The position numbers and the translations under genes were made by a program. DNA of 64,000 bases from a virus, in the IMG/VR virus record IMGVR_UViG_3300048834_000096, positions 1 to 64,000 of that record; one strand, written 5' to 3'. The notes beneath the pieces are model-generated. The model had not been told where the DNA came from, searched no databases, and saw nothing but the letters and a program-made list of their open reading frames with translations. Shown here one piece after another: positions 35,299 through 44,307 of the stretch (positions within the stretch are counted from its first letter, which is position 1; the number at the start of each line of letters is the position of its first letter).

Positions 35299-36618
35299 AT
35301 GGCAAAAATGTTAAGTAAAGAGCAACTATTGGAGAAGTGGTCTCCAGTTCTAGATCATCCAGATCTAGCTAAGATTGAAAACCCATATCGTAAGGCTGTT
35401 ACTGCAGTTCTTCTTGAGAACCAAGAGAGAGCAGTTGCAGAAGAGCGTCAGGTGTTGAATGAGGCAATTCCTTCATCTGCAACAGGTAACGTTCAGAACT
35501 ATGACCCAGTACTTATCGGTCTAGTTCGTCGTGCAATGCCTCAGTTGATTGCATATGATATCTGCGGTGTGCAGCCAATGACAATGCCTACAGGTCTTGT
35601 TTTTGCATTGACCTCACGTTACACCAATGCAGCAGGCGCAGAAGCCCTATTCAATGAAGCTGATGCGAACTTCTCTGCAACACGTACTGCAGCAGCTGGT
35701 ACAAACCCAGTTGGTGGTACAGATGGTCTTGGTCCATGGGATGGTACACCAGGCTTCACAGGTGCTGCTGGTTCTGATGGTGCTCGTCCATTGACAGGTG
35801 TTGACGGTACAGATCCTCAAAACTGGGGTGCAACTGATGGTCTAACCATGAATACCATGAGCTTCAAAATCGAGAAGCACACTGCAACTGCTAAGAGCCG
35901 TGCTCTAAAGGCTGAGTACACAATCGAATTGCAACAAGACCTTAAGGCAGTTCATGGTCTTGACGCAGAAGGTGAACTAAGCAATATTCTTTCTAATGAA
36001 ATTATTGCAGAAATCAACCGTGAGATTGTTCGTACAATGTACAAGATCGCTAAGACTGGTTCTCAGGGCACAACTACAGCAGGTACTTACGACCTAGACG
36101 TTGATTCAAATGGTCGTTGGTCTGTTGAGCGTTTCAAGGGTATGCTTTTCCAAGTTGAAAAAGAAGCAAACAGAATTGCTCAGACAACTCGTAGAGGTCG
36201 TGGTAATTTCATCCTATGTTCTGCAGACGTTGCATCAGCTCTAGCAATGGCAGGTAAGTTGGATTATGCTCCAGCATTGAGTACCAACCTAAACGTAGAT
36301 GAAGCATCAACAACCTTCGCCGGTGTTCTAAATGGCAAGTATAAGGTTTATGTTGATCCTTATATGGCAAACGGTGCAGCAGATCAGTTCATGATGGTTG
36401 GTTACCGTGGTACCAGCCCATTTGATGCAGGCTTGTTCTATTGCCCATATGTTCCATTGCAGCTAATGAGAGCAGTTGATCCTGCTACATTCCAACCAAA
36501 GATTGGCTTCAAGACTCGTTATGCAGTCATTAGCCATCCATTGAGTGGTGATGCAGCAACACTAGCAGCACAATCAAACTACTACTTCAGATTGTCAAGA
36601 GTTCAAAACTTGTCATAA
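35299..36618 (+). CDS. 23: Major capsid protein gp23
   Basis: The protein has 439 residues (T4 gp23 has 521). VLIGLVRRAMPQLIAYDICGVQPMTMPTGLVFAL and KSRALKAEYTIELQQDLKAVHGLDAEGELSNILS are typical of the family; a Gly/Asp-rich loop (residues about 130-180) lies between them. GKLDYAPAL and the C-terminal RYAVISHPL also fit. AAAGGA precedes the start and a strong terminator follows, so very high expression as a late gene is likely. Confidence 0.95.
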   Translation: MAKMLSKEQLLEKWSPVLDHPDLAKIENPYRKAVTAVLLENQERAVAEERQVLNEAIPSSATGNVQNYDPVLIGLVRRAMPQLIAYDICGVQPMTMPTGLVFALTSRYTNAAGAEALFNEADANFSATRTAAAGTNPVGGTDGLGPWDGTPGFTGAAGSDGARPLTGVDGTDPQNWGATDGLTMNTMSFKIEKHTATAKSRALKAEYTIELQQDLKAVHGLDAEGELSNILSNEIIAEINREIVRTMYKIAKTGSQGTTTAGTYDLDVDSNGRWSVERFKGMLFQVEKEANRIAQTTRRGRGNFILCSADVASALAMAGKLDYAPALSTNLNVDEASTTFAGVLNGKYKVYVDPYMANGAADQFMMVGYRGTSPFDAGLFYCPYVPLQLMRAVDPATFQPKIGFKTRYAVISHPLSGDAATLAAQSNYYFRLSRVQNLS

Positions 36619-36660
36619 GATGTAAATTTGATCTAATAATAAAATCATTGTAGTGTATAT

Positions 36661-36690
36661 TAATGGGGCTGAAAGGCCCCATTATTTTTT
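36661..36690 (+). terminator. Strong intrinsic terminator after gp23
   Basis: A 9-bp stem (TAATGGGGC at 36661-36669 with GCCCCATTA at 36676-36684), a 6-base loop and six T residues make a textbook Rho-independent terminator. Confidence 0.9.
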
Positions 36691-36702
36691 GCTTTTAGCA
36701 TT

Positions 36703-36710
36703 CATAAATA
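36703..36710 (+). promoter_or_regulatory. T4-type late promoter (CATAAATA)
   Basis: CATAAATA followed by CATGATATGG lies between the gp23 terminator and the lipoprotein gene, so the genes from 36795 to 37910 probably form their own late unit. Confidence 0.6.
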
Positions 36711-36794
36711 CATGATATGGATAGAATAAACACATGAAATTAAGTCTGCAAGTGGAACTCTACCTAAAGATAGATGGGAAAGGAAGGTATATAA

Positions 36795-37184
36795 ATGAAA
36801 ACAGTTTTGGTGACTTTGGTTATTTTTCTAACTGGGTGTGCTTCATTAGCATTTGACCCTGTTGAATATGATAGGTTTGTTACTATTGCAACTACAGCAG
36901 AGTTAGGTAAATCGGTTTGTTCTACACCATTGAATGTCCCGCAGATCACTAATCATCTAGCTGTTCTGGCTAAATTAGCAGTCAACAATGCTAAATATCG
37001 AAACAAAAAAGCTGAAGAAAAGATGGCAACTGAAATATTTGATATGGCGATAGAACTCCAGTCTAAGTATGGGAAAAATGAAAATTTTGCATTTGTGGCA
37101 TCTAAAGTATATTGTGAGACTAAAATGACTAATATATCAGAAGCCGCTGTTATTGCTGCTAAAGCAACTGGGGGTAAGAAATGA
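36795..37184 (+). CDS. Predicted lipoprotein
   Basis: The protein has 129 residues with a clear lipoprotein signal: MKTVLVTLVIFLTGC, lipobox LTGC with Cys at residue 15. The mature part is helical and charged (AELGKSV...KLAVNNAKYRNKKAEEKMATEIFDMAIEL). A phage lipoprotein expressed late could be an outer spanin or a superinfection-exclusion factor, but neither signature is visible. AAAGGAAGG lies upstream of the start. It overlaps the next gene by ATGA. Confidence 0.7.
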   Translation: MKTVLVTLVIFLTGCASLAFDPVEYDRFVTIATTAELGKSVCSTPLNVPQITNHLAVLAKLAVNNAKYRNKKAEEKMATEIFDMAIELQSKYGKNENFAFVASKVYCETKMTNISEAAVIAAKATGGKK

Positions 37185-37429
37185 CCTATAATATTAACCT
37201 AGACGATTTATTGAATAATCCTGTTAAAGAGATTAAGGACGAAGCACTCAAGGCAAAGGATTTGAAATTAAAACTTGATTCTGGATTAATTTCTGAATCT
37301 GAGTATAACGAGTTGGTTAATGATATGGCCAGGATAGAACGTGTCTCTAATGCAGCAAATGATCTAAAAACCATGATGCAGATAGAAGAAGCATTCAAGT
37401 TGATTCTAAGATTTCTAATCAATAGGTGA
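37181..37429 (+). CDS. Small helical protein
   Basis: The protein has 82 residues and is almost all helix with acidic and basic heptads (KEIKDEALKAKDLKLKLDSGLISESEYNELVNDMARIERV). The SGLISESEYNELV stretch resembles a short helical turn seen in small phage assembly proteins. It is coupled to the lipoprotein gene. The function is not known. Confidence 0.55.
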   Translation: MTYNINLDDLLNNPVKEIKDEALKAKDLKLKLDSGLISESEYNELVNDMARIERVSNAANDLKTMMQIEEAFKLILRFLINR

Positions 37430-37433
37430 TTAT

Positions 37434-37910
37434 ATGGTAGGCACTGTAACAATGCCAGACGGTAGTTCACTAAATTATGACGGAATAGCGTCAATTAATT
37501 TTAGGCTTTCTTTCATGAAACTACCCTTTACTGAAATGTTCATTCAAGAATTTACATTTCCCGGAATATCCTTAAGTGTAGTTGAGCAACCATCTACCTA
37601 TGTAGCTTTTGGTCATCCTGGAGAAAAAATAGCATATGAACCACTAGTTTGTACATTTCTTGTAGATAAGAATCTTAAGAACTATAAAGAAATAACAGAA
37701 TGGATGAAGAGAATCACTACAATGAGCGGTAGAGAACAAGAAGATGAATATGAAAATCCTGTTTTATCTATGGGTTCATCAACTTCTGCTAGATTTTATA
37801 ATGCATTTCCTACATCTATATCAGGTCTTCAATTTCGATCTAATGAACAAGACATGATATATCTAACTAGTAATATCACATTTAAGTACGATTATTACGA
37901 ATTTATTTAA
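37434..37910 (+). CDS. Tail-tube-fold structural protein
   Basis: The protein has 158 residues. The order LPFTEMFIQEFTFPGISLSVVEQPSTYVAFGHPGEKIAYEPLVCTFLVDKNLKNYKEITEWM resembles the tube/sheath-associated fold of gp19-like proteins and of T4 tube initiators. The stop falls at the beginning of the right 74-bp repeat, whose first five bases it uses. It may be a tail tube initiator or completion protein; gene order alone does not decide which. Confidence 0.6.
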   Translation: MVGTVTMPDGSSLNYDGIASINFRLSFMKLPFTEMFIQEFTFPGISLSVVEQPSTYVAFGHPGEKIAYEPLVCTFLVDKNLKNYKEITEWMKRITTMSGREQEDEYENPVLSMGSSTSARFYNAFPTSISGLQFRSNEQDMIYLTSNITFKYDYYEFI

Positions 37911-37979
37911 ATTTGGTTTTATATTACATACCGAAGCAGCAACAAGCACATACTGACATGCGATTTATTTATTGTCAAA
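37906..37979 (+). repeat. 74-bp perfect direct repeat, right copy
   Basis: This copy is identical to 2398-2471. It begins inside the last codons of the preceding gene and ends 92 bases before uvsY. The rest of the gap to 38071 holds a second similarity to the left copy's downstream region (TAAATCAATATGTTATA) and a promoter-like -10, and no ORF. Confidence 0.9.
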
Positions 37980-38030
37980 TCGACAACTATTTCTAAAGTA
38001 GTTAGTTGGAATTTGAGATATAAATCAATA

Positions 38031-38039
38031 TGTTATATT
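38031..38039 (+). promoter_or_regulatory. Extended -10 promoter upstream of uvsY
   Basis: TGTTATATT is an extended -10 element, with TTTGAG 14 bases or so upstream as a poor -35. The same segment is partly repeated before gp25. It probably starts the recombination/replication operon. Confidence 0.45.
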
Positions 38040-38071
38040 ATGAATTTCTGTGATCTAAGATAAGGCAATTT

Positions 38072-38512
38072 ATGGCAAAATTAGAAGATATACTTAATGA
38101 ATGGAAGATTGATTCAAAAATTGCGATGAATACACTTGAGAATGACCTTTTCAATACTCCAAATATTCATGCAAAGTATCTAGAATATTATGTTCAGTTT
38201 AAGGGTAAGCTTTCTGACGCTGAGAGAAAATACAATACTATGCAATGGATCAAGAGGAAGTATTTTCGAGGTGAGTGTGAGGAACATGAACTACAACAAT
38301 ATGGATGGTCGCAATGGCAGGGTATAAAACCCACATATCAGGAGTTGAATTTCTTGCTTGAATCCGATCGAGATATGAATGATCTTAAAATTAAGGTTGA
38401 TTACTATAAAACTGCAGTTTCTTCACTTGAGTATATAATGAAGAGTATTGGTAGTCGTGACTACTCAATGAAGACAATCGTTGATTATCAAAAGTATTTA
38501 GGTGGTAACTGA
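38072..38512 (+). CDS. uvsY: Recombination mediator UvsY
   Basis: The protein has 146 residues (T4 UvsY has 137). It helps load the UvsX recombinase onto ssDNA coated with gp32. The helical layout (LEDILNEWKIDSKI, HAKYLEYYVQFKGKLSDAERKYN) and the C-terminal YKTAVSSLEYIMKSIGSRDYSMKTIVDYQKYLGG match the family. It is followed immediately by uvsW, as in T4-like phages. Confidence 0.85.
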   Translation: MAKLEDILNEWKIDSKIAMNTLENDLFNTPNIHAKYLEYYVQFKGKLSDAERKYNTMQWIKRKYFRGECEEHELQQYGWSQWQGIKPTYQELNFLLESDRDMNDLKIKVDYYKTAVSSLEYIMKSIGSRDYSMKTIVDYQKYLGGN

Positions 38513-40014
38513 TGCCAGAAGTCATCAGGATAAAACTTAAGAATTACGTTTTTCTGCAAATTGATTGTGATCTAGGAATCAAGTATGAAATAAAGGATCA
38601 CTTCACGTTTGATGTCCCGGGAGCTAGATTCATGCCTAAATTTAGAGCCAAGATTTGGGATGGGAAAATATCACTTTTTGATGCTAGTAATTCAACACTT
38701 TATGCTGGTGTTTATCCTGAGTTAGTTGAGTTTGCGAAAGCCGCCGGGTATAATATAGAGTTGGTTGAGTCACCTGAATATGGGTTTCCTGGAGAAAAGA
38801 CCAATATCCTCCCTGAGGATTTTGTTGAATATTGCAAGTCAATAGAAGTTCAATCTAACAATGATGACTTAAAAATTAGGTCATATCAATATGAGGCTGC
38901 GTATAGAGCTATACGAGATACTCGGCACGTAATTTTGTCCCCAACAGGTAGTGGAAAGTCATTGGTAATCTACCTTATCACTAGATACCTATTAGATTCT
39001 ATAGATGCAAGAACACTTATTGTGGTTCCAACAACCGCCCTCGTTAATCAGATGACAACTGATTTTATTGATTATAGTACCAAAAATAAATTTGATGTTG
39101 ATGGTAATGTCCATCAAATAATGGGTGGGTATGAAAAGAATACAAAGAAGAAGATCGTAATTAGTACCTGGCAGAGTTTGATGCGTTTACCTAGAGAGTG
39201 GTTCAACTTTGATTGTGTTATAATAGATGAGTGTCAATCTGCTAAGTCTGTAGAATTGCAGAAGTTGTTGGAAAAATGTGCAGATACCAAATATCGTTTT
39301 GGTACATCTGGCTCATTAGACAAGTCAACAACCCATAAGATGATGATTAAGGGGGCAATTGGTCCTATTATAAAGGTTGCCTCAACCAAACAACTGATAG
39401 AGAAAAAACAATTATCACCGGTTGATATTAAGTGTATTGTATTGAATCATCCGGTTGAAGCTAAGACTCTTCTAAGGAAGAATAAGGAATATGATGTTGA
39501 ATTGGATTATTTGGTTTCGTGTGAAAAGAGGAATAAGTTTATAGTCAATTTAGCTCTCTCGTTGGATGGTAATACTCTGGTAATGTATAGATTGGTTGAG
39601 AAACACGGTGATGTATTGAATAGGTTGTTTTTGGATAAAGTAGGTGACAGAAAATACTTTTATGTTCATGGTAAAACTCAGGTTGATGATCGAGAAGAAG
39701 TTAGATCAATCATGGAACAGAGTAATAATGCCATAACTCTTGCGTCATATGGTGTGTTTGGTGCAGGTACCAACATAAAAAGAATACACAATATAATCTT
39801 TGCATCACCTAGTAATTCATTAGTTCGTGTATTACAGGCAATTGGTAGGGGACTAAGGGTGGCATCTGGCAAGGATGAATTAGTATTATTTGACATTGCA
39901 GATGATTTGTCTAATAATAAGAAAAAGAACTTTACATACAGACATTTAGTTGAAAGACTTAATATCTATACTAATGAAGAATTCCCATATACAATAACTA
40001 CGGTGAACTTATGA
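38512..40014 (+). CDS. uvsW: ATP-dependent helicase UvsW
   Basis: The protein has 500 residues (T4 UvsW has 503). It is a superfamily 2 helicase that remodels recombination intermediates and R-loops. An N-terminal gp-specific domain (KAKIWDGKISLFD) is followed by Walker A SPTGSGKSL (about residue 143), Walker B IIDECQSAKS and motif VI QAIGRGLRVASG. Start overlaps the uvsY stop by one base. Confidence 0.95.
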   Translation: MPEVIRIKLKNYVFLQIDCDLGIKYEIKDHFTFDVPGARFMPKFRAKIWDGKISLFDASNSTLYAGVYPELVEFAKAAGYNIELVESPEYGFPGEKTNILPEDFVEYCKSIEVQSNNDDLKIRSYQYEAAYRAIRDTRHVILSPTGSGKSLVIYLITRYLLDSIDARTLIVVPTTALVNQMTTDFIDYSTKNKFDVDGNVHQIMGGYEKNTKKKIVISTWQSLMRLPREWFNFDCVIIDECQSAKSVELQKLLEKCADTKYRFGTSGSLDKSTTHKMMIKGAIGPIIKVASTKQLIEKKQLSPVDIKCIVLNHPVEAKTLLRKNKEYDVELDYLVSCEKRNKFIVNLALSLDGNTLVMYRLVEKHGDVLNRLFLDKVGDRKYFYVHGKTQVDDREEVRSIMEQSNNAITLASYGVFGAGTNIKRIHNIIFASPSNSLVRVLQAIGRGLRVASGKDELVLFDIADDLSNNKKKNFTYRHLVERLNIYTNEEFPYTITTVNL

Positions 40015-40493
40015 CAGAAGAATTAGAAGAAGATACTACTGTTTCGGTGTTTATTCTTAAACTTAGAACAGGCGAGTTGTTAATGTCTGAAGTCATTGTT
40101 GATAATGAGGATGATGACATTATACACTTAATGAGTCCAATAAGTATAGATCAAGATGTTAAGAATCAGCGGTTTTCATTTTCGGAATGGATAATACCAT
40201 TCTTAGCGACCCCATTTGTGTCTATACATCAATCTGATGTTATTTTGATGGAAGAGGTTTCACCTAACTATGTAAAGGTGTATGGGTCATTTATATCCCA
40301 AATAATAATAAATCAGATTAAGGCGCAGGTCGCAGAAAATATGACATCAGATACACAGTATTACGATATTCAGGCGGCAGTAGAAAAGATTAGACAGGTT
40401 TCTAAGGAAATGTCTGTTAAGTTTGATATACCAGAAATTGATTTAACTGATTTTGAACAGGAGTCAGAAAAATTTAAACCATTAGTGCATTGA
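40011..40493 (+). CDS. Conserved hypothetical, possibly Sm-like
   Basis: The protein has 160 residues and overlaps uvsW by ATGA. The N-terminal VSVFILKLRTGELLMSEVIVDNEDDDIIHLMSPISI has the strand pattern of Sm/Lsm-like proteins; YVKVYGSFISQII then starts a helical C-terminus. The gene lies between uvsW and the late sigma gene. I cannot give a function. Confidence 0.55.
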   Translation: MTEELEEDTTVSVFILKLRTGELLMSEVIVDNEDDDIIHLMSPISIDQDVKNQRFSFSEWIIPFLATPFVSIHQSDVILMEEVSPNYVKVYGSFISQIIINQIKAQVAENMTSDTQYYDIQAAVEKIRQVSKEMSVKFDIPEIDLTDFEQESEKFKPLVH

Positions 40494-40505
40494 GTAGGAG
40501 TTAAT

Positions 40506-41069
40506 ATGGCTAAACCAAAATCTAACCATTATGTTAGTAATAAGGAGTTTTTAGAACACTTCATTGAATGGAAGACACAATTAGATACAGCGTCAGTCAA
40601 TGGAACACCACCACCGGTTATGCCACGATATTTAGGTGAATGCATAATAAAAATTGCGAATCATTTAGCGTTTAAGGCGAACTTTATAAATTATTCATAT
40701 CGAAATGATATGATCGGTGATGCTATAGAAAACTGTTCAAGAGTTCTACATAAGTTTAATCCAGAAAGGTCAAGTAATATATTTGCATATACAACACAGA
40801 TTTGTTACAATGCATTTCTACGTAGAATCGAGGCTGAAAAGAAACAATCTAATATAAAGGGGAAATTAATACAAGAGATTCCTATAGATGAACTATTTGA
40901 CATTAACCCGGATGATGCAGATGAGGTTGAGTTTAGAAGTATGTATATGGAATTTATGAAGAGTAATAGTTTTTCCGACTCTACGAAAATGGAAAGCAGT
41001 AAACGAAAAAAGAATACAGATCCTGAATTGATGGATACCTTAGAGAAGTTTATTTGTGATGACGAGTAA
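40506..41069 (+). CDS. 55: Late-transcription sigma factor gp55
   Basis: The protein has 187 residues (T4 gp55 has 185). It directs host RNA polymerase to late promoters, with the gp45 clamp as activator. YRNDMIGDAIENCSRVLHKFNPERSSNIFAYTTQICYNAFLRRIEAEKKQ is the diagnostic sigma region 2-like stretch. The [GC]ATAAATA boxes found before virion genes in this window are its presumed targets. TAGGAG precedes the start. Confidence 0.9.
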   Translation: MAKPKSNHYVSNKEFLEHFIEWKTQLDTASVNGTPPPVMPRYLGECIIKIANHLAFKANFINYSYRNDMIGDAIENCSRVLHKFNPERSSNIFAYTTQICYNAFLRRIEAEKKQSNIKGKLIQEIPIDELFDINPDDADEVEFRSMYMEFMKSNSFSDSTKMESSKRKKNTDPELMDTLEKFICDDE

Positions 41070-42132
41070 GTTTATTATTGTTGGTGACATTCATATAAGT
41101 TCTAGGAACGACTCATCTATAATGATGAATCACCAACTCTCATTCTTTGAGAATGAGGTTTTCCCTTATATGAGGAAACACAAGTTGAAGAAGTTATTAA
41201 CTTGTGGTGACCTGTTTGATCGAAGAAAGTATACCAACCACGTAGTATTAAATGAGTGGAAACGAAGATTCTTTGATGTTTTGGAAAACATGGGTGTCGA
41301 GTTTCATGTTATCATAGGAAATCATGATATACCCTGGGCAAATAAATTAGATGCCAACACCCCTAGTTTGATGCTAATGGAGTATGAAAATATAGTAATT
41401 TATGACAAACCACAAACAGTTAAATTTGGTAACACTGATGTTTCGATAATACCATGGATGTGTAAGGAAAACTTCAATGATTGTATGACTGAGTTAAATG
41501 AAACTAAAGCTCAGCTGTGTCTTGGTCATTTCGATATTAGTGGGTTTGAGATGCATCGAGGGCAGGTTAGTGTTGATGGTTTGGATTCTAATCTGTTTAA
41601 GCGGTTTGATTTGGTTTTATCTGGACACTTCCACGAGAAAAGTTCAAAGGGAAATATATTCTATCTGGGCACACCCTATGAACTAACATGGGCGGATGCT
41701 GGTGATCGCCGAGGTTTTTATGAGTTTGATTTTGAAACTAGAGATATGATTTTTATTGAGAATCCAGTATCAATTTTTAACAAATTATACTGGGATGATA
41801 AAGATAAAGGAGATCATTATTGTCAGTCGTTTGATCTTAAGACCATCGTGGATACCTTTGTTAAGGTAGTTGTTCTTAACAAAACCGATCCATATCAGTT
41901 TGATAAATTTTTGGATAAGTTATACAACGTGCAACTAGCTGATCTTAAGGTCATTGAGGATTTATCTGATTATGATGCAGATTCAGTATCGGATGAAGAC
42001 ATTGAGATGGAAGATACGATGACCTTAATGGATTCCTATGTTGATGGTATTGTAGATACCGATTTTGATCGGGATAAGGTTAAACGAATATTGAAATCAT
42101 TATATACTGATGCGTTGGGTTTGGAGATCTAA
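41059..42132 (+). CDS. 47: Recombination endonuclease subunit gp47 (Mre11-like)
   Basis: The protein has 357 residues when started at the ATG at 41059 (a GTG just before is an alternative). Calcineurin-like phosphoesterase motifs are in order: VGDIHIS, CGDLFDRRKY, IGNHDIPW and LSGHFHEKS. With gp46 it forms the Mre11/Rad50-type complex that resects DNA ends to start recombination-dependent replication. It overlaps gp55 by 11 bases. Confidence 0.95.
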   Translation: MTSKFIIVGDIHISSRNDSSIMMNHQLSFFENEVFPYMRKHKLKKLLTCGDLFDRRKYTNHVVLNEWKRRFFDVLENMGVEFHVIIGNHDIPWANKLDANTPSLMLMEYENIVIYDKPQTVKFGNTDVSIIPWMCKENFNDCMTELNETKAQLCLGHFDISGFEMHRGQVSVDGLDSNLFKRFDLVLSGHFHEKSSKGNIFYLGTPYELTWADAGDRRGFYEFDFETRDMIFIENPVSIFNKLYWDDKDKGDHYCQSFDLKTIVDTFVKVVVLNKTDPYQFDKFLDKLYNVQLADLKVIEDLSDYDADSVSDEDIEMEDTMTLMDSYVDGIVDTDFDRDKVKRILKSLYTDALGLEI

Positions 42133-43824
42133 TTGGTAAAATTTATTCGTGTATCATATCGAAATTTTTTAAGTTCTGGAAATATCCCTATAGAGATCAA
42201 GTTAAATAAAACACATTTAACCTTGATCTCTGGTAAGAATGGTAGCGGGAAGTCAACTATAGTTGAGGCTATTGTCTTTGGACTATTTGGTAAGCCATAC
42301 AGAAACATCAATAAAAATCAACTTATAAATTCGATCAACCAAAAACAATGCCTTGTAGAGTTGGATTTTGAAATTGGTAAGAAGAAATATCGCATTGTTC
42401 GTGGTATAAAACCAAATGTCTTTGAAATTTATGAGAATGGGAAGGTTTTAAATCAAAACCCAAATATTAGAGACCACCAAAAGGTTTTAGAATCTCAAAT
42501 TCTTAAAATGAGTTATAAGACTTTTACTCAGGTTGTTATGATGGGTAGTGGAAATTATATTCCGTTTATGGAGTTACAACCATATCAAAGAAGGGAATTC
42601 ATTGAAGATTTGCTTGATATAAAGATTTTTTCGGTGATGAACACCTTAGTTAAGGACCGAGTAAAATCCTTAAAGGATGAAATTAGAGAAACTGATCTAG
42701 AGATAAAGTCTCTTAAGGAAAAGGCCTTAATGCAAAAGAGTTTTATCGAAAAACAAGTTAAGGAGAAAGATGAAAATAAACAGTCCTTACATGATAGTAT
42801 TGAGAAGAACTTCAGTGATAATAAACAGTTAGTTGAACGGGTTACCAAACTTAGAGAGAAGGTTGATTCTATAACTTCTAGTTTTGATGATTCATTGTAT
42901 GAAAAATTGAGTGAATTACGTATTAAAAAGAGTGAGAATGAGTTAGATGTTTCCTCGAGAACTAGTAAACGACTAATTGGAGACGTTTGCCCAACCTGTA
43001 AGCAAGATGTATCTGATTCTGTTCGGATGAAAATTGATATCGAGATTGATAAAGAGGTTGACCAATTATCTAGGTATGGAAAATCTATAGATTTGGATAT
43101 TATAAACATCAATAAAGAAATTTCTAAGATTGAAGAACAATCTAAAGAAGTAAAAAAAATTCAAGAATCAATTTCCGTTCTAAATGAACAGATTTCAATC
43201 AACAATGCCATTATAATGAAGGATCAGGGTTTATTGGAATCAATAAGTGATACGACTAGTATTGATGAAGAAAAGGAAAAGTTACGTACATATGCGAAAG
43301 CTATTGTTAAGGTTGATAATCACAAAAAGAAAATTGTGGAGTCCTTGCATCTAAACACTATAGTAACCAACCTATTGCAAGATAGTGGTATAAAAGCTAA
43401 GATAATAAAGCAATATGTACCGGTTATAAACAAGTTGGTGAATAAGTATTTGGCAAAGTTGGATTTCTTCGTGTCATTTAACTTAGATGAGAATTTTAAT
43501 GAATCCGTTAAATCAAGACACCGTGACGAATTTACTTGGGGTTCATTTAGCGAAGGTCAAAAGATGCGTATTAATCTAGCCTTGATTTTTACTTGGCGAG
43601 AAATTGCTAGAATGAAAAATAGTATAAACACCAATATAGTGTTCTTTGATGAATTACTAGATAGTTCAATGGATGGCGGTGGTATGGATTTGGCATTAGG
43701 TCTTTTAGATGACATGAAAGATAGTAACGTCTTTGTTATTTCACACCGAGAGGGGTCGTTTGATAAGTTTCCTTCGGTTATTCAGATGGGTACAAAAAAT
43801 AATTTTACAATTATACAGGATTGA
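42133..43824 (+). CDS. 46: Recombination endonuclease subunit gp46 (Rad50-like)
   Basis: The protein has 563 residues (T4 gp46 has 560). It appears to start at TTG immediately after the gp47 stop; no ATG lies nearby. Walker A GKNGSGKST (residues 34-42), a coiled-coil middle with a CPTC zinc hook (C286 and C289), signature-like GSFSEGQKMRINLAL and Walker B NIVFFDELLDSSMD are all present. It is the ATPase partner of gp47. Confidence 0.95.
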   Translation: MVKFIRVSYRNFLSSGNIPIEIKLNKTHLTLISGKNGSGKSTIVEAIVFGLFGKPYRNINKNQLINSINQKQCLVELDFEIGKKKYRIVRGIKPNVFEIYENGKVLNQNPNIRDHQKVLESQILKMSYKTFTQVVMMGSGNYIPFMELQPYQRREFIEDLLDIKIFSVMNTLVKDRVKSLKDEIRETDLEIKSLKEKALMQKSFIEKQVKEKDENKQSLHDSIEKNFSDNKQLVERVTKLREKVDSITSSFDDSLYEKLSELRIKKSENELDVSSRTSKRLIGDVCPTCKQDVSDSVRMKIDIEIDKEVDQLSRYGKSIDLDIININKEISKIEEQSKEVKKIQESISVLNEQISINNAIIMKDQGLLESISDTTSIDEEKEKLRTYAKAIVKVDNHKKKIVESLHLNTIVTNLLQDSGIKAKIIKQYVPVINKLVNKYLAKLDFFVSFNLDENFNESVKSRHRDEFTWGSFSEGQKMRINLALIFTWREIARMKNSINTNIVFFDELLDSSMDGGGMDLALGLLDDMKDSNVFVISHREGSFDKFPSVIQMGTKNNFTIIQD

Positions 43825-43826
43825 TT

Positions 43827-44306
43827 ATGAAGAGAATTTTCTTGGATATGGATGGTGTTTTAGCTAATTGGGAAAAATCAGTAACTGAAGTTTTGGGAAG
43901 AGACTCTGCTGTTAGAGATTTTACTTGGGAGGAGTTACTTGAGGCTGCACCAAGGTTATATGCTGACCTAGAGTTGATGCCATCTGCTGTTAAGTTGTGG
44001 GATTATGTTCGTAATTCCTCTGGTGTTTCTTCTGTTAAAATTTTGACTGCTATTCCCAGACGAATACATTGGCCAGATTGTACCTCACATAAGAGGGAGT
44101 GGGTATGGAAACATTTTGGTTCTGATGTCGACGTTTTATTTGGTCCTTTTGCGTGGGACAAGCAGTTTCATTGTAAAGGGATTGATGATATACTGATTGA
44201 TGATAGTGAATTGAACATACCACAGTGGAGACAACGGGGTGGTTTGGGTATATTACATACCTCAGTAGATGATACGATTGATGTTTTGAAAATGTTGGGG
44301 GTTTGA
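43827..44306 (+). CDS. HAD-family 5'(3')-deoxyribonucleotidase
   Basis: The protein has 159 residues; the ATG at 43827 follows the gp46 stop by two bases. IFLDMDGVLANW is HAD motif I with both aspartates; KILTAIPRR carries motif II-like Thr; DDILIDDSELNI is motif IV. The length and the WPDCTSHKREWVWKHFG stretch fit small phage/bacterial 5'(3')-nucleotidases that dephosphorylate dNMPs. It is followed by an HD-type nucleotide hydrolase. Confidence 0.8.
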   Translation: MKRIFLDMDGVLANWEKSVTEVLGRDSAVRDFTWEELLEAAPRLYADLELMPSAVKLWDYVRNSSGVSSVKILTAIPRRIHWPDCTSHKREWVWKHFGSDVDVLFGPFAWDKQFHCKGIDDILIDDSELNIPQWRQRGGLGILHTSVDDTIDVLKMLGV

Positions 44307-44307
44307 T

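Noticed and set aside
36734-36856. 40-codon ORF upstream of the lipoprotein gene
   Set aside because: It overlaps the lipoprotein signal peptide in another frame and has no ribosome site.
42585-43112. 175-residue minus-strand ORF inside gp46
   Set aside because: It is a shadow of the coiled-coil codons of gp46, with Leu/Ser-rich low complexity.
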